This document shows, piece after piece, positions 1-6,463 of a stretch of DNA of 15,852 nt (position 1 is its first letter; every line of letters begins with the position of its first letter). The stretch is from Thermoplasmata archaeon. GTDB taxonomy: Archaea > Thermoplasmatota > Thermoplasmata > Lutacidiplasmatales > UBA184. Location: contig JAJZMW010000122.1 of the NCBI GenBank assembly GCA_021848165.1, positions 1 to 15,852 of the forward strand, read 5' to 3'. The position numbers were made by a program, and so were the translations under genes. The notes beneath the pieces were generated by a model. It did not search any database and was not told the origin of the DNA. It saw nothing but the letters and a program-made list of their open reading frames with translations.

Positions 1-660
1 GGGAGCCTCGCCCACGTCGGAGAGTTGACCGGCGCGAGCCTGGAGACGCTCCAGCGGTACCGGCAGGACCTGACCCGCACCGACCTGACCGACCTCCTGC
101 TCGGCCGCGGGGCCGGAGCCGCCTTCCTCCGGGAGCTTCCGCAGGGAGTGCTCCTCTACCTTCTCGTGCGCGCGCTGGCCCCCCGGCAGGTGGTCGAAAC
201 CGGGGTCCGGCCGGGGTATTCGACCGCGTGGCTGCTCGCGGGACTCGAGGCGAACGGCTTCGGGGAGCTGACGTCGCTCGGCCCCGGCTCCTCCGCCGGG
301 CGGTCGGCGGGGGTCGACAACGTTTCCGTCGGGCAGTTCGTTCCCCCGCCGCTGCGGACGCGCTGGAGCCTCGTGCTCGGCAACACCGAAGAGCGCCTGC
401 GGAGCGTCCTCGCCGGGGTTCGGGGGGTCGACCTCTTCTTCTACGACAACGGCCCGGACCCGGCGCGGGCGCGCTTCGAGCTTCGGAGCGCCTGGGAGGC
501 GCTCAGCGATCGCGGGGTGCTTCTGGCCCACCACGTCGACGCGAACACGGCGTGGCGCGACATCTGCGCGAACCAAGGACTCGCGCCGCAGATCCTCGAC
601 CCGGGCCCTCCCCCGCTCGGGGGTCTCGCGATGCGCCGGCGCGCGACGGGGCGTCGTTAA
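1..660 (+). CDS. Methyltransf_24-like class I SAM methyltransferase, degenerate; 5' end probably cut
   Basis: The reading frame is open to the left edge. The first possible start inside the window is TTG at 25 (211 residues), but the gene may begin further left. The layout matches the Methyltransf_24 group: a helix-rich start, then VVETGVRPGYSTAWLL (a motif-I-like glycine turn), a strand ending in LTSLGPG, the stretch VGQFVPPPLRTRWSLVLGN, the strand VDLFFYDNGPDP, and a helix followed by GVLLAHHVDANTAWRDI. Family members normally carry an acidic residue after the second strand, DSDHS-like residues after the fourth, and DD before the fifth. Here these positions read G, DNGPD and HH. The fold is therefore likely but activity is doubtful. 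No substrate can be named. The stop codon overlaps the end of the convergent moaB by 3 bases. Confidence 0.6.
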   Translation, partial: GSLAHVGELTGASLETLQRYRQDLTRTDLTDLLLGRGAGAAFLRELPQGVLLYLLVRALAPRQVVETGVRPGYSTAWLLAGLEANGFGELTSLGPGSSAGRSAGVDNVSVGQFVPPPLRTRWSLVLGNTEERLRSVLAGVRGVDLFFYDNGPDPARARFELRSAWEALSDRGVLLAHHVDANTAWRDICANQGLAPQILDPGPPPLGGLAMRRRATGRR

Positions 661-1175
661 CGCTCGAGCTCTTCGACCAGGTGCTGGACAGCGGGGAGGA
701 TCAGCTTCTCCGTGGCCGTACGAACCGCCCGCTCGGATCCCGGCAGCGCGAAGACCGGCTTCCCGTGCAGGACGTAGAGGCTCGCGCGGCTCAGCAGGGC
801 GAGCGCCCCGACCTCCTGAAAGCTCAGCGACCGGTAGAGCTCGCCGAAGCCGTCGAGCTTGATCCCCCCCATCGCCTCGAGCGCGGCGACCGTGCGGTCG
901 CGGGAACTGACCCCGGTGCCACCGACGGTGATCGCGCACTCGACGGGCGGCTCGCCGAGCCACGGCTCGAGGGTGTCCCGGACGTCGGCGACGGAGTTCG
1001 CGACGAGCTTGTAGCGCGCCACGGTGTGGCCGGCGCTCGTGACGAGCTGCTGGGCCAGCTGACCGCTCGGATCGTCCTCCTCGGTATGCGTGTCGGAGAC
1101 CGAGAGGATCGCGAATCCGAGGTGGCGATCGCCGTCCAGGTGGTGCCGGTTCGCATTGGGAGTGGGGTGCGTCAT
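657..1175 (-). CDS. moaB: MoaB/MogA-family molybdenum cofactor protein
   Basis: This 172-residue cytosolic protein belongs to the MoaB/Mog domain family, which adenylates molybdopterin before metal insertion (molybdenum or tungsten cofactor synthesis). Visible signatures are the first strand FAILSVSDTHTEEDDPSG near residues 21-38, the nucleotide/pterin loop VGGTGVSSRDRT, and the late strand GKPVFALPGSERAV. The start chosen is ATG at 1175. It overlaps the moaC stop as ATGA and has GAGGT 8 bases upstream; a longer in-frame start would lie inside moaC. Translational coupling to moaC is likely. The low-complexity first 18 residues precede the family domain. MoaB and MogA cannot be told apart from sequence alone, but archaea generally use MoaB for this step. 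Confidence 0.9.
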   Translation of the reverse strand: MTHPTPNANRHHLDGDRHLGFAILSVSDTHTEEDDPSGQLAQQLVTSAGHTVARYKLVANSVADVRDTLEPWLGEPPVECAITVGGTGVSSRDRTVAALEAMGGIKLDGFGELYRSLSFQEVGALALLSRASLYVLHGKPVFALPGSERAVRTATEKLILPAVQHLVEELER

Positions 1176-1624
1176 CGGGGGGACCTCGTTCCTTTGTACT
1201 TGCGCAGCACCCGCACCGGGCCGAGCGCCGTTCGGGGGTACTGGCCGCGCGCATCCTTCTCCAAGTACTTGACCATGTCCCACACGGTGAGGAGCGCGAC
1301 GCTCGCCCCGACGAGGGCCTCCATCTCCACCCCGGTGGCGCCGAAGGACTCCGCTTCGGCGCGCGCCCTCACGCCTCGGGCGTCGACCGAGATCGCGACC
1401 GAGCTCGCGGTCAGCGGCACGATATGACAGTGCGGGATCAGCTCCGAGGTCCGCTTCATCGCGAGCAGCCCGGCCGTCTCCGCCGTGGCGAGCGGATCGC
1501 CCTTGTCGATCGACCCCGCGCGGAGGGCGCGGACCGTGGACGGGCGCAGCGTCAGCCGGCCCGCGACCGTCGCCCGACGGATGACGGACGGCTTCCCCGC
1601 GATCGGGCGTTGGCGGGCGGTCAC
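1172..1624 (-). CDS. moaC: Cyclic pyranopterin monophosphate synthase MoaC
   Basis: MoaC acts with MoaA to turn GTP into cyclic pyranopterin monophosphate, the first intermediate of molybdenum cofactor. The 150-residue product has the family signatures in order: GRLTLRPSTV near residue 22, KGDPLATAETAG with the likely catalytic lysine at 41, the LIPHCH box, GVEMEALVGASVALLTVWDM, and YLEKDARGQYP, which holds the second conserved lysine. The start is GTG at 1624, overlapping the rfcS stop as GTGA; no ATG fits the conserved N-terminus. It overlaps moaB by 4 bases downstream. No MoaA gene is in the window, so it must lie elsewhere if the pathway is complete. Identification is secure. Confidence 0.93.
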   Translation of the reverse strand: MTARQRPIAGKPSVIRRATVAGRLTLRPSTVRALRAGSIDKGDPLATAETAGLLAMKRTSELIPHCHIVPLTASSVAISVDARGVRARAEAESFGATGVEMEALVGASVALLTVWDMVKYLEKDARGQYPRTALGPVRVLRKYKGTRSPR

Positions 1625-2610
1625 GGCCGGGGCCGTCCGAGACCGAGGCGGGCCAGGTGCGCCAGGATCGACTCGACCTGGATCCGGTCGGTGGCGCCCT
1701 GGGCGATGCGGAACTCCACCTCGGCGAGCGCCTCGATCATCTCGATCTTGCCCCGGGTCGAGAGCAGCTCTTCGGGCAGCTCGGGGAGGTAGCTGTGGAA
1801 GGCGCGGACGAGGTCCTCGCCGCTCACGCCGCGATCGCTGAACAGCCGATAGAGCCCCTCCCGGGCCTCGAAGAACTCCCCCCGAGCGGCGGCTTCGAGG
1901 AGGGCGCGGACCTCGCTGCGGAGCGGGACGGCCGCGTGCGCCGTCACCGACGCGATCGTCACCCGGTCGGTGTCGGTCGCCGAGAGCTGGAGAAAGTTCA
2001 CGGCGCGCCGCATGTCCCCGGCCGCGGCGGTGACGATGGCATCGCGCGCGTCGGCGTCGAGCCGCTTGCCTTCCTTTCCCGCGATGAGGTCCAGCTCGGC
2101 CCGGACGGCATCGGGGGCGTACCCGCGGAAGCGGAAGACCGCGCAGCGGGACTGGATCGGGTCGATCAGACGGCTCGAATAGTTGCACGAGAGCACGAAC
2201 CGACAGCTGGCGCTGTAGCGTTCCATGAGGCGGCGCAACGACCCCTGCGCCTCCGCCGTGAGGTTGTCGGCCTCGTCCAGGAAGAGGAGTTTGAAGCCGA
2301 CGTCGCCGAGCGGCGAGGTGCGGGCGTACTCCTTGATCTTGGTCCGTACGGTGTCGATCCCGCGCTCGTCCGACGCGTTGAGCTCGAGGAAGTTGGAGCG
2401 CCACTCCTCGCCGTAGAGGTCGTGCGCGAGGGCGAGGGCGGCGGTCGTCTTCCCGGTCCCGGGGGGGCCGGCGAAGAGGAGGTGGGGCATCGAGCGCTTC
2501 TCGGCGTAGGCCCGCAGGAGAGGGACGATCCCCTCGAGCCCCCTCATCTCCTTGAGCGAGGGCGGGCGGTACTTCTCGACCCAGACCGCCTCCAACGCCC
2601 GCTCGCTCAT
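1621..2610 (-). CDS. rfcS: Replication factor C small subunit (archaeal clamp loader ATPase)
   Basis: RfcS forms the ATPase core of the complex that opens and loads the PCNA sliding clamp at primer-template junctions. The 329-residue protein, the usual length, shows the RFC entry motif VWVEKYRPPSL near residues 9-19, Walker A GPPGTGKTT at 48-56, the ELNASDERG box, Walker B LLFLDEAD near 108-115, the SRC motif in QSRCAVFRF carrying the trans-acting arginine, and a helical collar domain to the end. There is no intein, although this family often carries one. The ATG at 2610 puts the conserved motif eight residues in. Only a weak ribosome site is visible. Its stop overlaps the moaC start, so a replication gene heads a cofactor pair. 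Confidence 0.95.
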   Translation of the reverse strand: MSERALEAVWVEKYRPPSLKEMRGLEGIVPLLRAYAEKRSMPHLLFAGPPGTGKTTAALALAHDLYGEEWRSNFLELNASDERGIDTVRTKIKEYARTSPLGDVGFKLLFLDEADNLTAEAQGSLRRLMERYSASCRFVLSCNYSSRLIDPIQSRCAVFRFRGYAPDAVRAELDLIAGKEGKRLDADARDAIVTAAAGDMRRAVNFLQLSATDTDRVTIASVTAHAAVPLRSEVRALLEAAARGEFFEAREGLYRLFSDRGVSGEDLVRAFHSYLPELPEELLSTRGKIEMIEALAEVEFRIAQGATDRIQVESILAHLARLGLGRPRP

Positions 2611-2628
2611 CGTCCGACCGCCGACCGA

Positions 2629-2640
2629 GGGCCCGGGCCC
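2629..2640. repeat. 12-base perfect palindrome between the hypothetical gene and rfcS
   Basis: GGGCCCGGGCCC reads the same on both strands. It lies in the 31-base gap before rfcS, just downstream of a TATA-like element. It may form a hairpin or bind a dimeric protein. In DNA this GC-rich it could also be chance. Confidence 0.35.
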
Positions 2641-2647
2641 ATTAACC
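2641..2647 (-). promoter_or_regulatory. Possible TATA box of rfcS
   Basis: On the minus strand this reads GGTTAAT, an AT-rich island about 33 bases before the rfcS ATG. It overlaps the TAA stop of the upstream hypothetical gene, which accounts for part of the AT content, so the call is tentative. Confidence 0.35.
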
Positions 2648-2983
2648 TTTCCCGGCGGTGCGCGCGGGGCCGGGGAGCGCGCTCTCCTCCGCGAGGTGAC
2701 GACGCATCGCCTCGCAGACCAGGCGACCGTACTGGCCGAGCGCCTGGCGGTGCCCCCCGTGGTCCTCCTCCCGGACGATCGCGAGGAACCACGCGAGCTG
2801 TTCGATCGAGAGGCGGAAGAGGTCGTGGTCGGCCCGCAGCCGGGCGACCCGGGCGCGGGTCCGGGGCTCCGGAACATCCCCGGGGGCGGGCAGCCTCGCG
2901 CTGGCGCGGTGGGCCTCGATCGCCTGCGCGTACCGCTCCACGGCCCGCTCGACGCTCGCGAGCGGGAACGGTTCGAGCAGCAC
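2642..2983 (-). CDS. Hypothetical helical protein, true start unclear
   Basis: I do not recognise the family. From GTG at 2983 the product is 113 residues, acidic/basic and predicted helical, with segments such as VERAVERYAQAIEAH, DHDLFRLSIEQLAWFLAI and EEDHGGHRQALGQYGRL. It has no membrane segment or signal peptide. Coding character (C or G at almost every third codon position) continues upstream to about 3065 or beyond, giving residues such as FGNQTDWFERVCDG. That stretch contains no ATG, GTG or TTG before an in-frame TAA at 3134-3136. The real protein is therefore probably about 20-45 residues longer, using an unusual start codon or broken by a frameshift. It ends 31 bases before rfcS and may be its operon partner. 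Confidence 0.65.
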   Translation of the reverse strand: MLLEPFPLASVERAVERYAQAIEAHRASARLPAPGDVPEPRTRARVARLRADHDLFRLSIEQLAWFLAIVREEDHGGHRQALGQYGRLVCEAMRRHLAEESALPGPARTAGKG

Positions 2984-3131
2984 GAGCCCGTCGCAGACCC
3001 GCTCGAACCAGTCGGTCTGGTTCCCGAAGCCCGCGGGCGGTTCGGCGATCGGGACGGGATCCGCTGCCGTCGTCGTGCTCTCCCGGGCCGCGACCCGTCG
3101 GGGTCGCCCGATTACCCATCCTTCCTTGCGC

Positions 3132-3139
3132 CATTATAT
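3132..3139. promoter_or_regulatory. Shared TATA element between the hypothetical gene and sppA
   Basis: CATTATAT is a conspicuous AT block in very GC-rich DNA. On the plus strand it sits about 34 bases before the sppA ATG. On the minus strand it reads ATATAATG and could also serve the divergent hypothetical gene. Confidence 0.6.
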
Positions 3140-3169
3140 CCGCGCTCGGCCGTTCTTCCGCGGGGACCC

Positions 3170-3958
3170 ATGTTCGAGAAACTCGGCGTCGTCCAGTTCC
3201 GCGGCACGATCCGCGAGCGCTCGGTCGAACCGTTCGTCCGGCTCCTGCGGGCGCTGCGCGAGCGTCCGGGGGTCAAGGGGGTCCTCTTCGATATCTCGAG
3301 CGGCGGAGGGGAGTCGATCGCCTCGATGGACCTCTATCTCGCGGTGAAGCGGCTCGACCAGGTCAAGCCGGTCTTCGCCAGCATCGGCGCGATGGGGGCG
3401 TCGGGGGCCTACCTCGCGGCGCTCGGCGCGCGACGGATCTTTGCCTACCCCGAGTCGGCGGTCGGATCGATCGGCGTGGTGCTCCCGCATCTCGCGGTCC
3501 ACGACCTCCTGCGTCGCCTGGGCATATCGGTCGAACTCCTCCACGAAGGACGGCACAAGGACGCCTACCAGGGGCTGCGTCCCCTCTCCGACGAGGAGCG
3601 CGGGAAGCTCCAAGCGGTCCTGCACGAGGATTACGAGCTCTTCGTGAACGTGGTCGCGAAGGAGCGGAAGCGTCCGATCGAGGAGATCCGGCCGCTCGCG
3701 ACCGGAGAGTTCTGGACGGGGCAGCGCGCCCAGGCGCTCGGGCTCGTCGACGAGATGGGGGACCGGGAGATGGCCCTGCAAGCCCTCGCGCAGACCACGG
3801 GGGTCGCCGCCCATCGCGCCGTGCGCTTCGCTCCCCCGCGGCCGCTCTTCGAGCGGATCCTGAGCGGCGGCATGGAGTCGATCGGTCCGGGGCTGATCGG
3901 CCGGCTCCGGGAGAGCGTCGAGGATTCGGTCTGGGACGCTTCGGCGTGGTACCGATAG
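3170..3958 (+). CDS. sppA: S49-family signal peptide peptidase (SppA type), no membrane anchor
   Basis: S49 serine peptidases of the SppA type degrade cleaved signal peptides and other membrane-derived peptides with a Ser-Lys pair. The 262-residue protein matches the catalytic domain: GVLFDISSGGGES near residues 37-49, then GAMGASGAYLAAL with the nucleophile Ser78, then GRHKDAYQ with the general base Lys130. The 52-residue spacing of the pair is that expected for single-domain SppA. YPESAVGSIGVV lies between them. Unlike most family members, the protein starts directly at the first strand (MFEKLGVVQFRG), with no N-terminal hydrophobic helix, so it may be soluble or peripheral. A TATA box lies about 34 bases upstream of the ATG, and Sec61-beta follows after 48 bases, a fitting neighbour for a signal-peptide-processing enzyme. 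Confidence 0.88.
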   Translation: MFEKLGVVQFRGTIRERSVEPFVRLLRALRERPGVKGVLFDISSGGGESIASMDLYLAVKRLDQVKPVFASIGAMGASGAYLAALGARRIFAYPESAVGSIGVVLPHLAVHDLLRRLGISVELLHEGRHKDAYQGLRPLSDEERGKLQAVLHEDYELFVNVVAKERKRPIEEIRPLATGEFWTGQRAQALGLVDEMGDREMALQALAQTTGVAAHRAVRFAPPRPLFERILSGGMESIGPGLIGRLRESVEDSVWDASAWYR

Positions 3959-3975
3959 TCGGCGGCGCCGAGGCC

Positions 3976-3982
3976 TTATATA
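3976..3982 (+). promoter_or_regulatory. TATA box of the Sec61-beta gene
   Basis: TTATATA lies 28 bases (centre) before the Sec61-beta ATG. This places the expected transcript start at or within a few bases of the start codon, so the message is probably leaderless. Confidence 0.7.
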
Positions 3983-4006
3983 CGCCCGCCTCGCTCGCGG
4001 AGAGCG

Positions 4007-4168
4007 ATGCCCGACAGTCGCCGCAGCGGGTTCTCGAGCGCCGCGGGTCTCATCCAATACTACGACATGGAGGAGACCCGGGCGGTCAAGATCCACCCGT
4101 GGGTCATCATCGGCCTGGGATTCGCCGTGGCGGTCCTGGTCGAGGTCCTGAGCTGGCGGCTCGGCTAG
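4007..4168 (+). CDS. Sec61-beta subunit of the protein translocon (archaeal SecG equivalent)
   Basis: This 53-residue tail-anchored membrane protein is the small non-essential subunit of the SecYE-beta channel. The N-terminal half is polar and cytosolic. It contains FSSAAGLIQYYDMEETRAVK, the family pattern of a small-residue AGL motif, an aromatic pair and an acidic cluster. It is followed by the positively charged edge KIHPW and one transmembrane helix (VIIGLGFAVAVLVEVL) that runs almost to the C-terminus. The start is the ATG 28 bases after a clear TATA box. It is easily missed because of its size. The neighbouring peptidase fits a secretion theme; the 58-base gap to the HAD gene has no obvious promoter, so the two may be co-transcribed. 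Confidence 0.88.
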   Translation: MPDSRRSGFSSAAGLIQYYDMEETRAVKIHPWVIIGLGFAVAVLVEVLSWRLG

Positions 4169-4226
4169 ATCGGTCCGCGGCCGGACGGGCGCTCGATCGT
4201 CGCAGGTCGGCGACGGGGTCCGGTCG

Positions 4227-5057
4227 ATGGGAACGGAACGACATCCTCCCCGGGCGATGACCCGCGTTCCGTCCCTCGTTCTGGTCGATCTGGACGACAC
4301 GCTCTACGATTGGCGGTGGGCGCGGCGCGCGGGACTCGCCGCCGTGACAACGCGATGGCCGGCGTTCTCCCATCGCCCGATGGCCGCGCGCAGCCGCGAG
4401 TACGTCCGGCTCCTCAACGAGATGCATGACGAGGTCGTCCGGGGGCGCCTCGATCCGGAGGACGCCCGGACCCGACGGATCGCCCGCCTCGCGATGTACT
4501 GCGGCTTCCGGCTCTCCCGTCGCGAGGCCGAGGAGGCGAGCGAGGTCTACCAGATCGCCTACGCCGCGGAGGAGCGAGCGGTCCCCGGGGCGGGGGAGGC
4601 GCTCTCCCGTCTGCGGGCGCGGGCGGCGATCGGCGTCGTGACGAACCATCGGGTCGAGGAACAACGCCGCAAGCTGTCGGTGATCGGGCTCGCGACGGCG
4701 ATCGATTTCTTGGTGACGTCCGAGGAGGTCGGCGTCGCGAAACCGCATCCGGAGATCTTCCGACGCGCGCTCGATCGCGCGGGGGTCCCGGCCCGGGCGG
4801 CGGTGATGATCGGGGATTCGTGGGAGGCCGACGTGCTGGGCGCCCGCGCGGCGGGGATCCGCCCGATCTGGCTGCACCGCAGCCGCGGACGACCCCGCGA
4901 CCCATCGATCGCGCAGGAGATCGCCGGCTGGCGGCCCGTCGACCGCCTCCTGCGGGCGGTCGCGGATCCGCGTTACGCGAGGACCGGGAGGGGCTCTCCC
5001 CGTTCCGGGGCGAGCCCGTCCAAAAATCGACCGTCGCTCCGCGCCCCGAGGAGATAG
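4227..5057 (+). CDS. HAD-superfamily hydrolase
   Basis: This is probably a phosphatase acting on small phosphorylated metabolites; the substrate is unknown. All four HAD motifs are present (numbering from the 4227 start): motif I VDLDDTLYDW with nucleophile Asp21 and Asp23, motif II in GVVTNH, the motif III lysine in GVAKPHPEIF, and motif IV in MIGDSWEADVLGA. The helical stretch between motifs I and II is a C1-type cap. ATG at 4227 gives 276 residues, but ATG at 4257 (266 residues) places motif I at the usual distance from the N-terminus and may be the true start; neither has a ribosome site. The last 28 residues, rich in Arg, Ser and Pro, lie opposite the taw1 end and look unconserved. Confidence 0.83.
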   Translation: MGTERHPPRAMTRVPSLVLVDLDDTLYDWRWARRAGLAAVTTRWPAFSHRPMAARSREYVRLLNEMHDEVVRGRLDPEDARTRRIARLAMYCGFRLSRREAEEASEVYQIAYAAEERAVPGAGEALSRLRARAAIGVVTNHRVEEQRRKLSVIGLATAIDFLVTSEEVGVAKPHPEIFRRALDRAGVPARAAVMIGDSWEADVLGARAAGIRPIWLHRSRGRPRDPSIAQEIAGWRPVDRLLRAVADPRYARTGRGSPRSGASPSKNRPSLRAPRR

Positions 5058-5947
5058 ACCTTCGAGTCGGGCGACTCGTCGAGCAGGAGGTAGCCCGTTC
5101 GGCGCGCGAGGGCGCGGGCGAAGCCACCGATCTCCTCGTGCGAGGGGACGTGGTCGGTGCCGAGCCGTTGGCGCGACTTGCCCATGTAGACGTACCCTTT
5201 CGGCTCGATGAAGTCGGGGCGGGCGATCAGATCGAGCTCGGCGTAGGCATCGACCCACCCGAGGTTCCATCCCTTGACGAGGGTGTGGCGCACGACCCGT
5301 CGGGTCTTGAGGTCCCGCACGATGGCGAGCGACTCGCGGAGGCGCTCCCACGCATCCTCCTGCGCCGGGAGCGTGAGCCGGCGGAAGACCTCGGCGTTCG
5401 GAGCGGTGACCGAGACGTAGAGCTGCGTCGGGAGCGGATCGAGCGCGCGCAACGCGTCGGGGTTGGTGCCGTTGGTGACCAGAAAGGTCGTGATCCCGCG
5501 CTCGTGGCACAGCTCGAGGAACCGGTTCATCTTCGGGTAGAGGGTCGGCTCCCCGGTCAAGCTGATCGCGATGTGCCGCGGCGATTGCGTCTCTTCCCAC
5601 CGGGCAAGGTCGATCGCCGGGTCCCCCTTGAACCCCGAGAGGATCCGACGCTGCGCCTCGATCGACCGATCGAGGAGCCCTTCCGGGTCGTCGTACTCGG
5701 TCATCGTCTCGTCGTTCTCCCATCCCTGGTTGCGCCAACAGAAGCGGCAGTGGAGGTTGCACGAGTCGATCGCCGGGCTCATCTGGAGGCACCGGTGGCT
5801 CTGGATCCCGTAGAACCGCCCCTTGTAGCAGTCGCGGCCGTTCACGAGCGATTGGCGGGTCCAGTAGCAGAGCTTCACCGCGGAGTGGCGGCCGGTGAGC
5901 TGGTAGCCCTGCCCTTCGAGCTCGTTGGAAAGGTCCTGGTCCCCCAT
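4973..5947 (-). CDS. taw1: 4-demethylwyosine synthase Taw1 (TYW1-type radical SAM enzyme)
   Basis: Taw1 joins a two-carbon unit from pyruvate to N1-methylguanosine-37 of tRNA-Phe, forming the tricyclic base that leads to wyosine derivatives. The 324-residue protein has the radical-SAM triad CNLHCRFC at Cys63, Cys67 and Cys70. It also has the second-cluster cysteines Cys27, Cys40 and Cys53, spaced exactly 12 residues apart as known for archaeal TYW1. Other marks are HIAISLTGEPTLYP, TFLVTNGTNP, TQLYVSVTAPN, HTLVKGWNLG and the FIEPKGYVYMG region. The ATG at 5947 is chosen because the N-terminal family residues follow and a TTAAT element lies about 31 bases upstream. Its 3' end overlaps the convergent HAD gene by 85 bases. 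It lacks the flavodoxin domain of eukaryotic TYW1, as expected in archaea. Confidence 0.93.
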   Translation of the reverse strand: MGDQDLSNELEGQGYQLTGRHSAVKLCYWTRQSLVNGRDCYKGRFYGIQSHRCLQMSPAIDSCNLHCRFCWRNQGWENDETMTEYDDPEGLLDRSIEAQRRILSGFKGDPAIDLARWEETQSPRHIAISLTGEPTLYPKMNRFLELCHERGITTFLVTNGTNPDALRALDPLPTQLYVSVTAPNAEVFRRLTLPAQEDAWERLRESLAIVRDLKTRRVVRHTLVKGWNLGWVDAYAELDLIARPDFIEPKGYVYMGKSRQRLGTDHVPSHEEIGGFARALARRTGYLLLDESPDSKVYLLGARSDGRFLDGLAPERGEPLPVLA

Positions 5948-5975
5948 GGGAGGGGGGAACGGAGCCCCCCCGCCG

Positions 5976-5981
5976 ATTAAG
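5976..5981 (-). promoter_or_regulatory. Possible TATA box of taw1
   Basis: On the minus strand CTTAAT lies about 31 bases before the taw1 ATG. It partly coincides with the TAA stop of the upstream zinc-ribbon gene, so it may be incidental and the two genes may share one transcript. Confidence 0.4.
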
Positions 5982-6438
5982 GGTTTGGCTCGGGGGCGGC
6001 CGCGGCGCGGTCCGCCCCCGCCAAGCGCGGATCGTCCAGCTCGTACTCGGCGCCGCAGGAGGTGCATCGGACGAAGCAGTGGACGTTCCCGCCAAGCGGT
6101 TCCGTCAGGAGCCCGCCGCAGCCGGGACATCGCCCGAAGGAGGGGACCTCCACCATGGCTCCCGCACCCCGTGGAACGGCTTGAAGACTCCCCGCGCGAC
6201 CGGCGCTTCCGACGGGGCCCGTGGCGCCGCCCGGCCATCGCCCCGAGAGGCGCCCCATCGCCTCCCGCGCCGGAGAAACGAGCCGAACGCCCGCCGGCTC
6301 GGAGGGAGCCAGGATCCGACCTTTCGGCCCCCGTCGGCCCGCGTCGACGAGCTCCGCGATCCGGCTCCTCCGGTCGGGGTCGTACCGATCCCGCGCGGCG
6401 TCGCACCGGCGCGGGCCGATCCGGCGGCGCAACGCCAT
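5977..6438 (-). CDS. Zinc-ribbon protein of unknown function
   Basis: The family is not recognised. The 153-residue product has an Arg-rich N-terminal half (RYDPDRRSRIAELVDAG and surroundings), a Gly/Ala/Arg-rich linker, and a C-terminal zinc ribbon of two knuckles, RCPGCGG and RCTSCGAEY, separated by about 16 residues. It ends in an Ala/Pro tail. C or G dominates third codon positions through the N-terminal half, which supports the ATG at 6438. However, a GGGAG sequence before the internal ATG at 6156 could give a 59-residue ribbon-only protein. It stops 29 bases upstream of taw1 in the same direction and starts 26 bases from the divergent rhodanese gene. A nucleic-acid or protein-binding accessory role is possible but unproven. 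Confidence 0.65.
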   Translation of the reverse strand: MALRRRIGPRRCDAARDRYDPDRRSRIAELVDAGRRGPKGRILAPSEPAGVRLVSPAREAMGRLSGRWPGGATGPVGSAGRAGSLQAVPRGAGAMVEVPSFGRCPGCGGLLTEPLGGNVHCFVRCTSCGAEYELDDPRLAGADRAAAAPEPNP

Positions 6439-6442
6439 AAGG
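6435..6442 (+). promoter_or_regulatory. Possible TATA box of the rhodanese gene
   Basis: CCATAAGG lies about 26 bases before the rhodanese ATG, the spacing expected for a leaderless message. It overlaps the start codon of the divergent zinc-ribbon gene. Confidence 0.45.
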
Positions 6443-6463
6443 AGGAGCGGCACGGGGGCGGGG

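Noticed and set aside
1176..1283. Longer moaB with about 36 extra N-terminal residues
   Set aside because: The extension would lie inside moaC, is not family-like, and lacks the ATGA overlap and ribosome site seen for ATG 1175.
2965..2995. GGTTCGAGC resembling a tRNA T-loop
   Set aside because: No acceptor, anticodon or D-arm can be folded around it, and it lies in a coding sequence.
4107..6095. Long minus-strand reading frame of 662 residues over the HAD and taw1 genes
   Set aside because: It is Arg/Pro-rich with no family motifs. It is the out-of-frame shadow of taw1 and the antisense of the HAD gene, caused by high GC and few stop codons.
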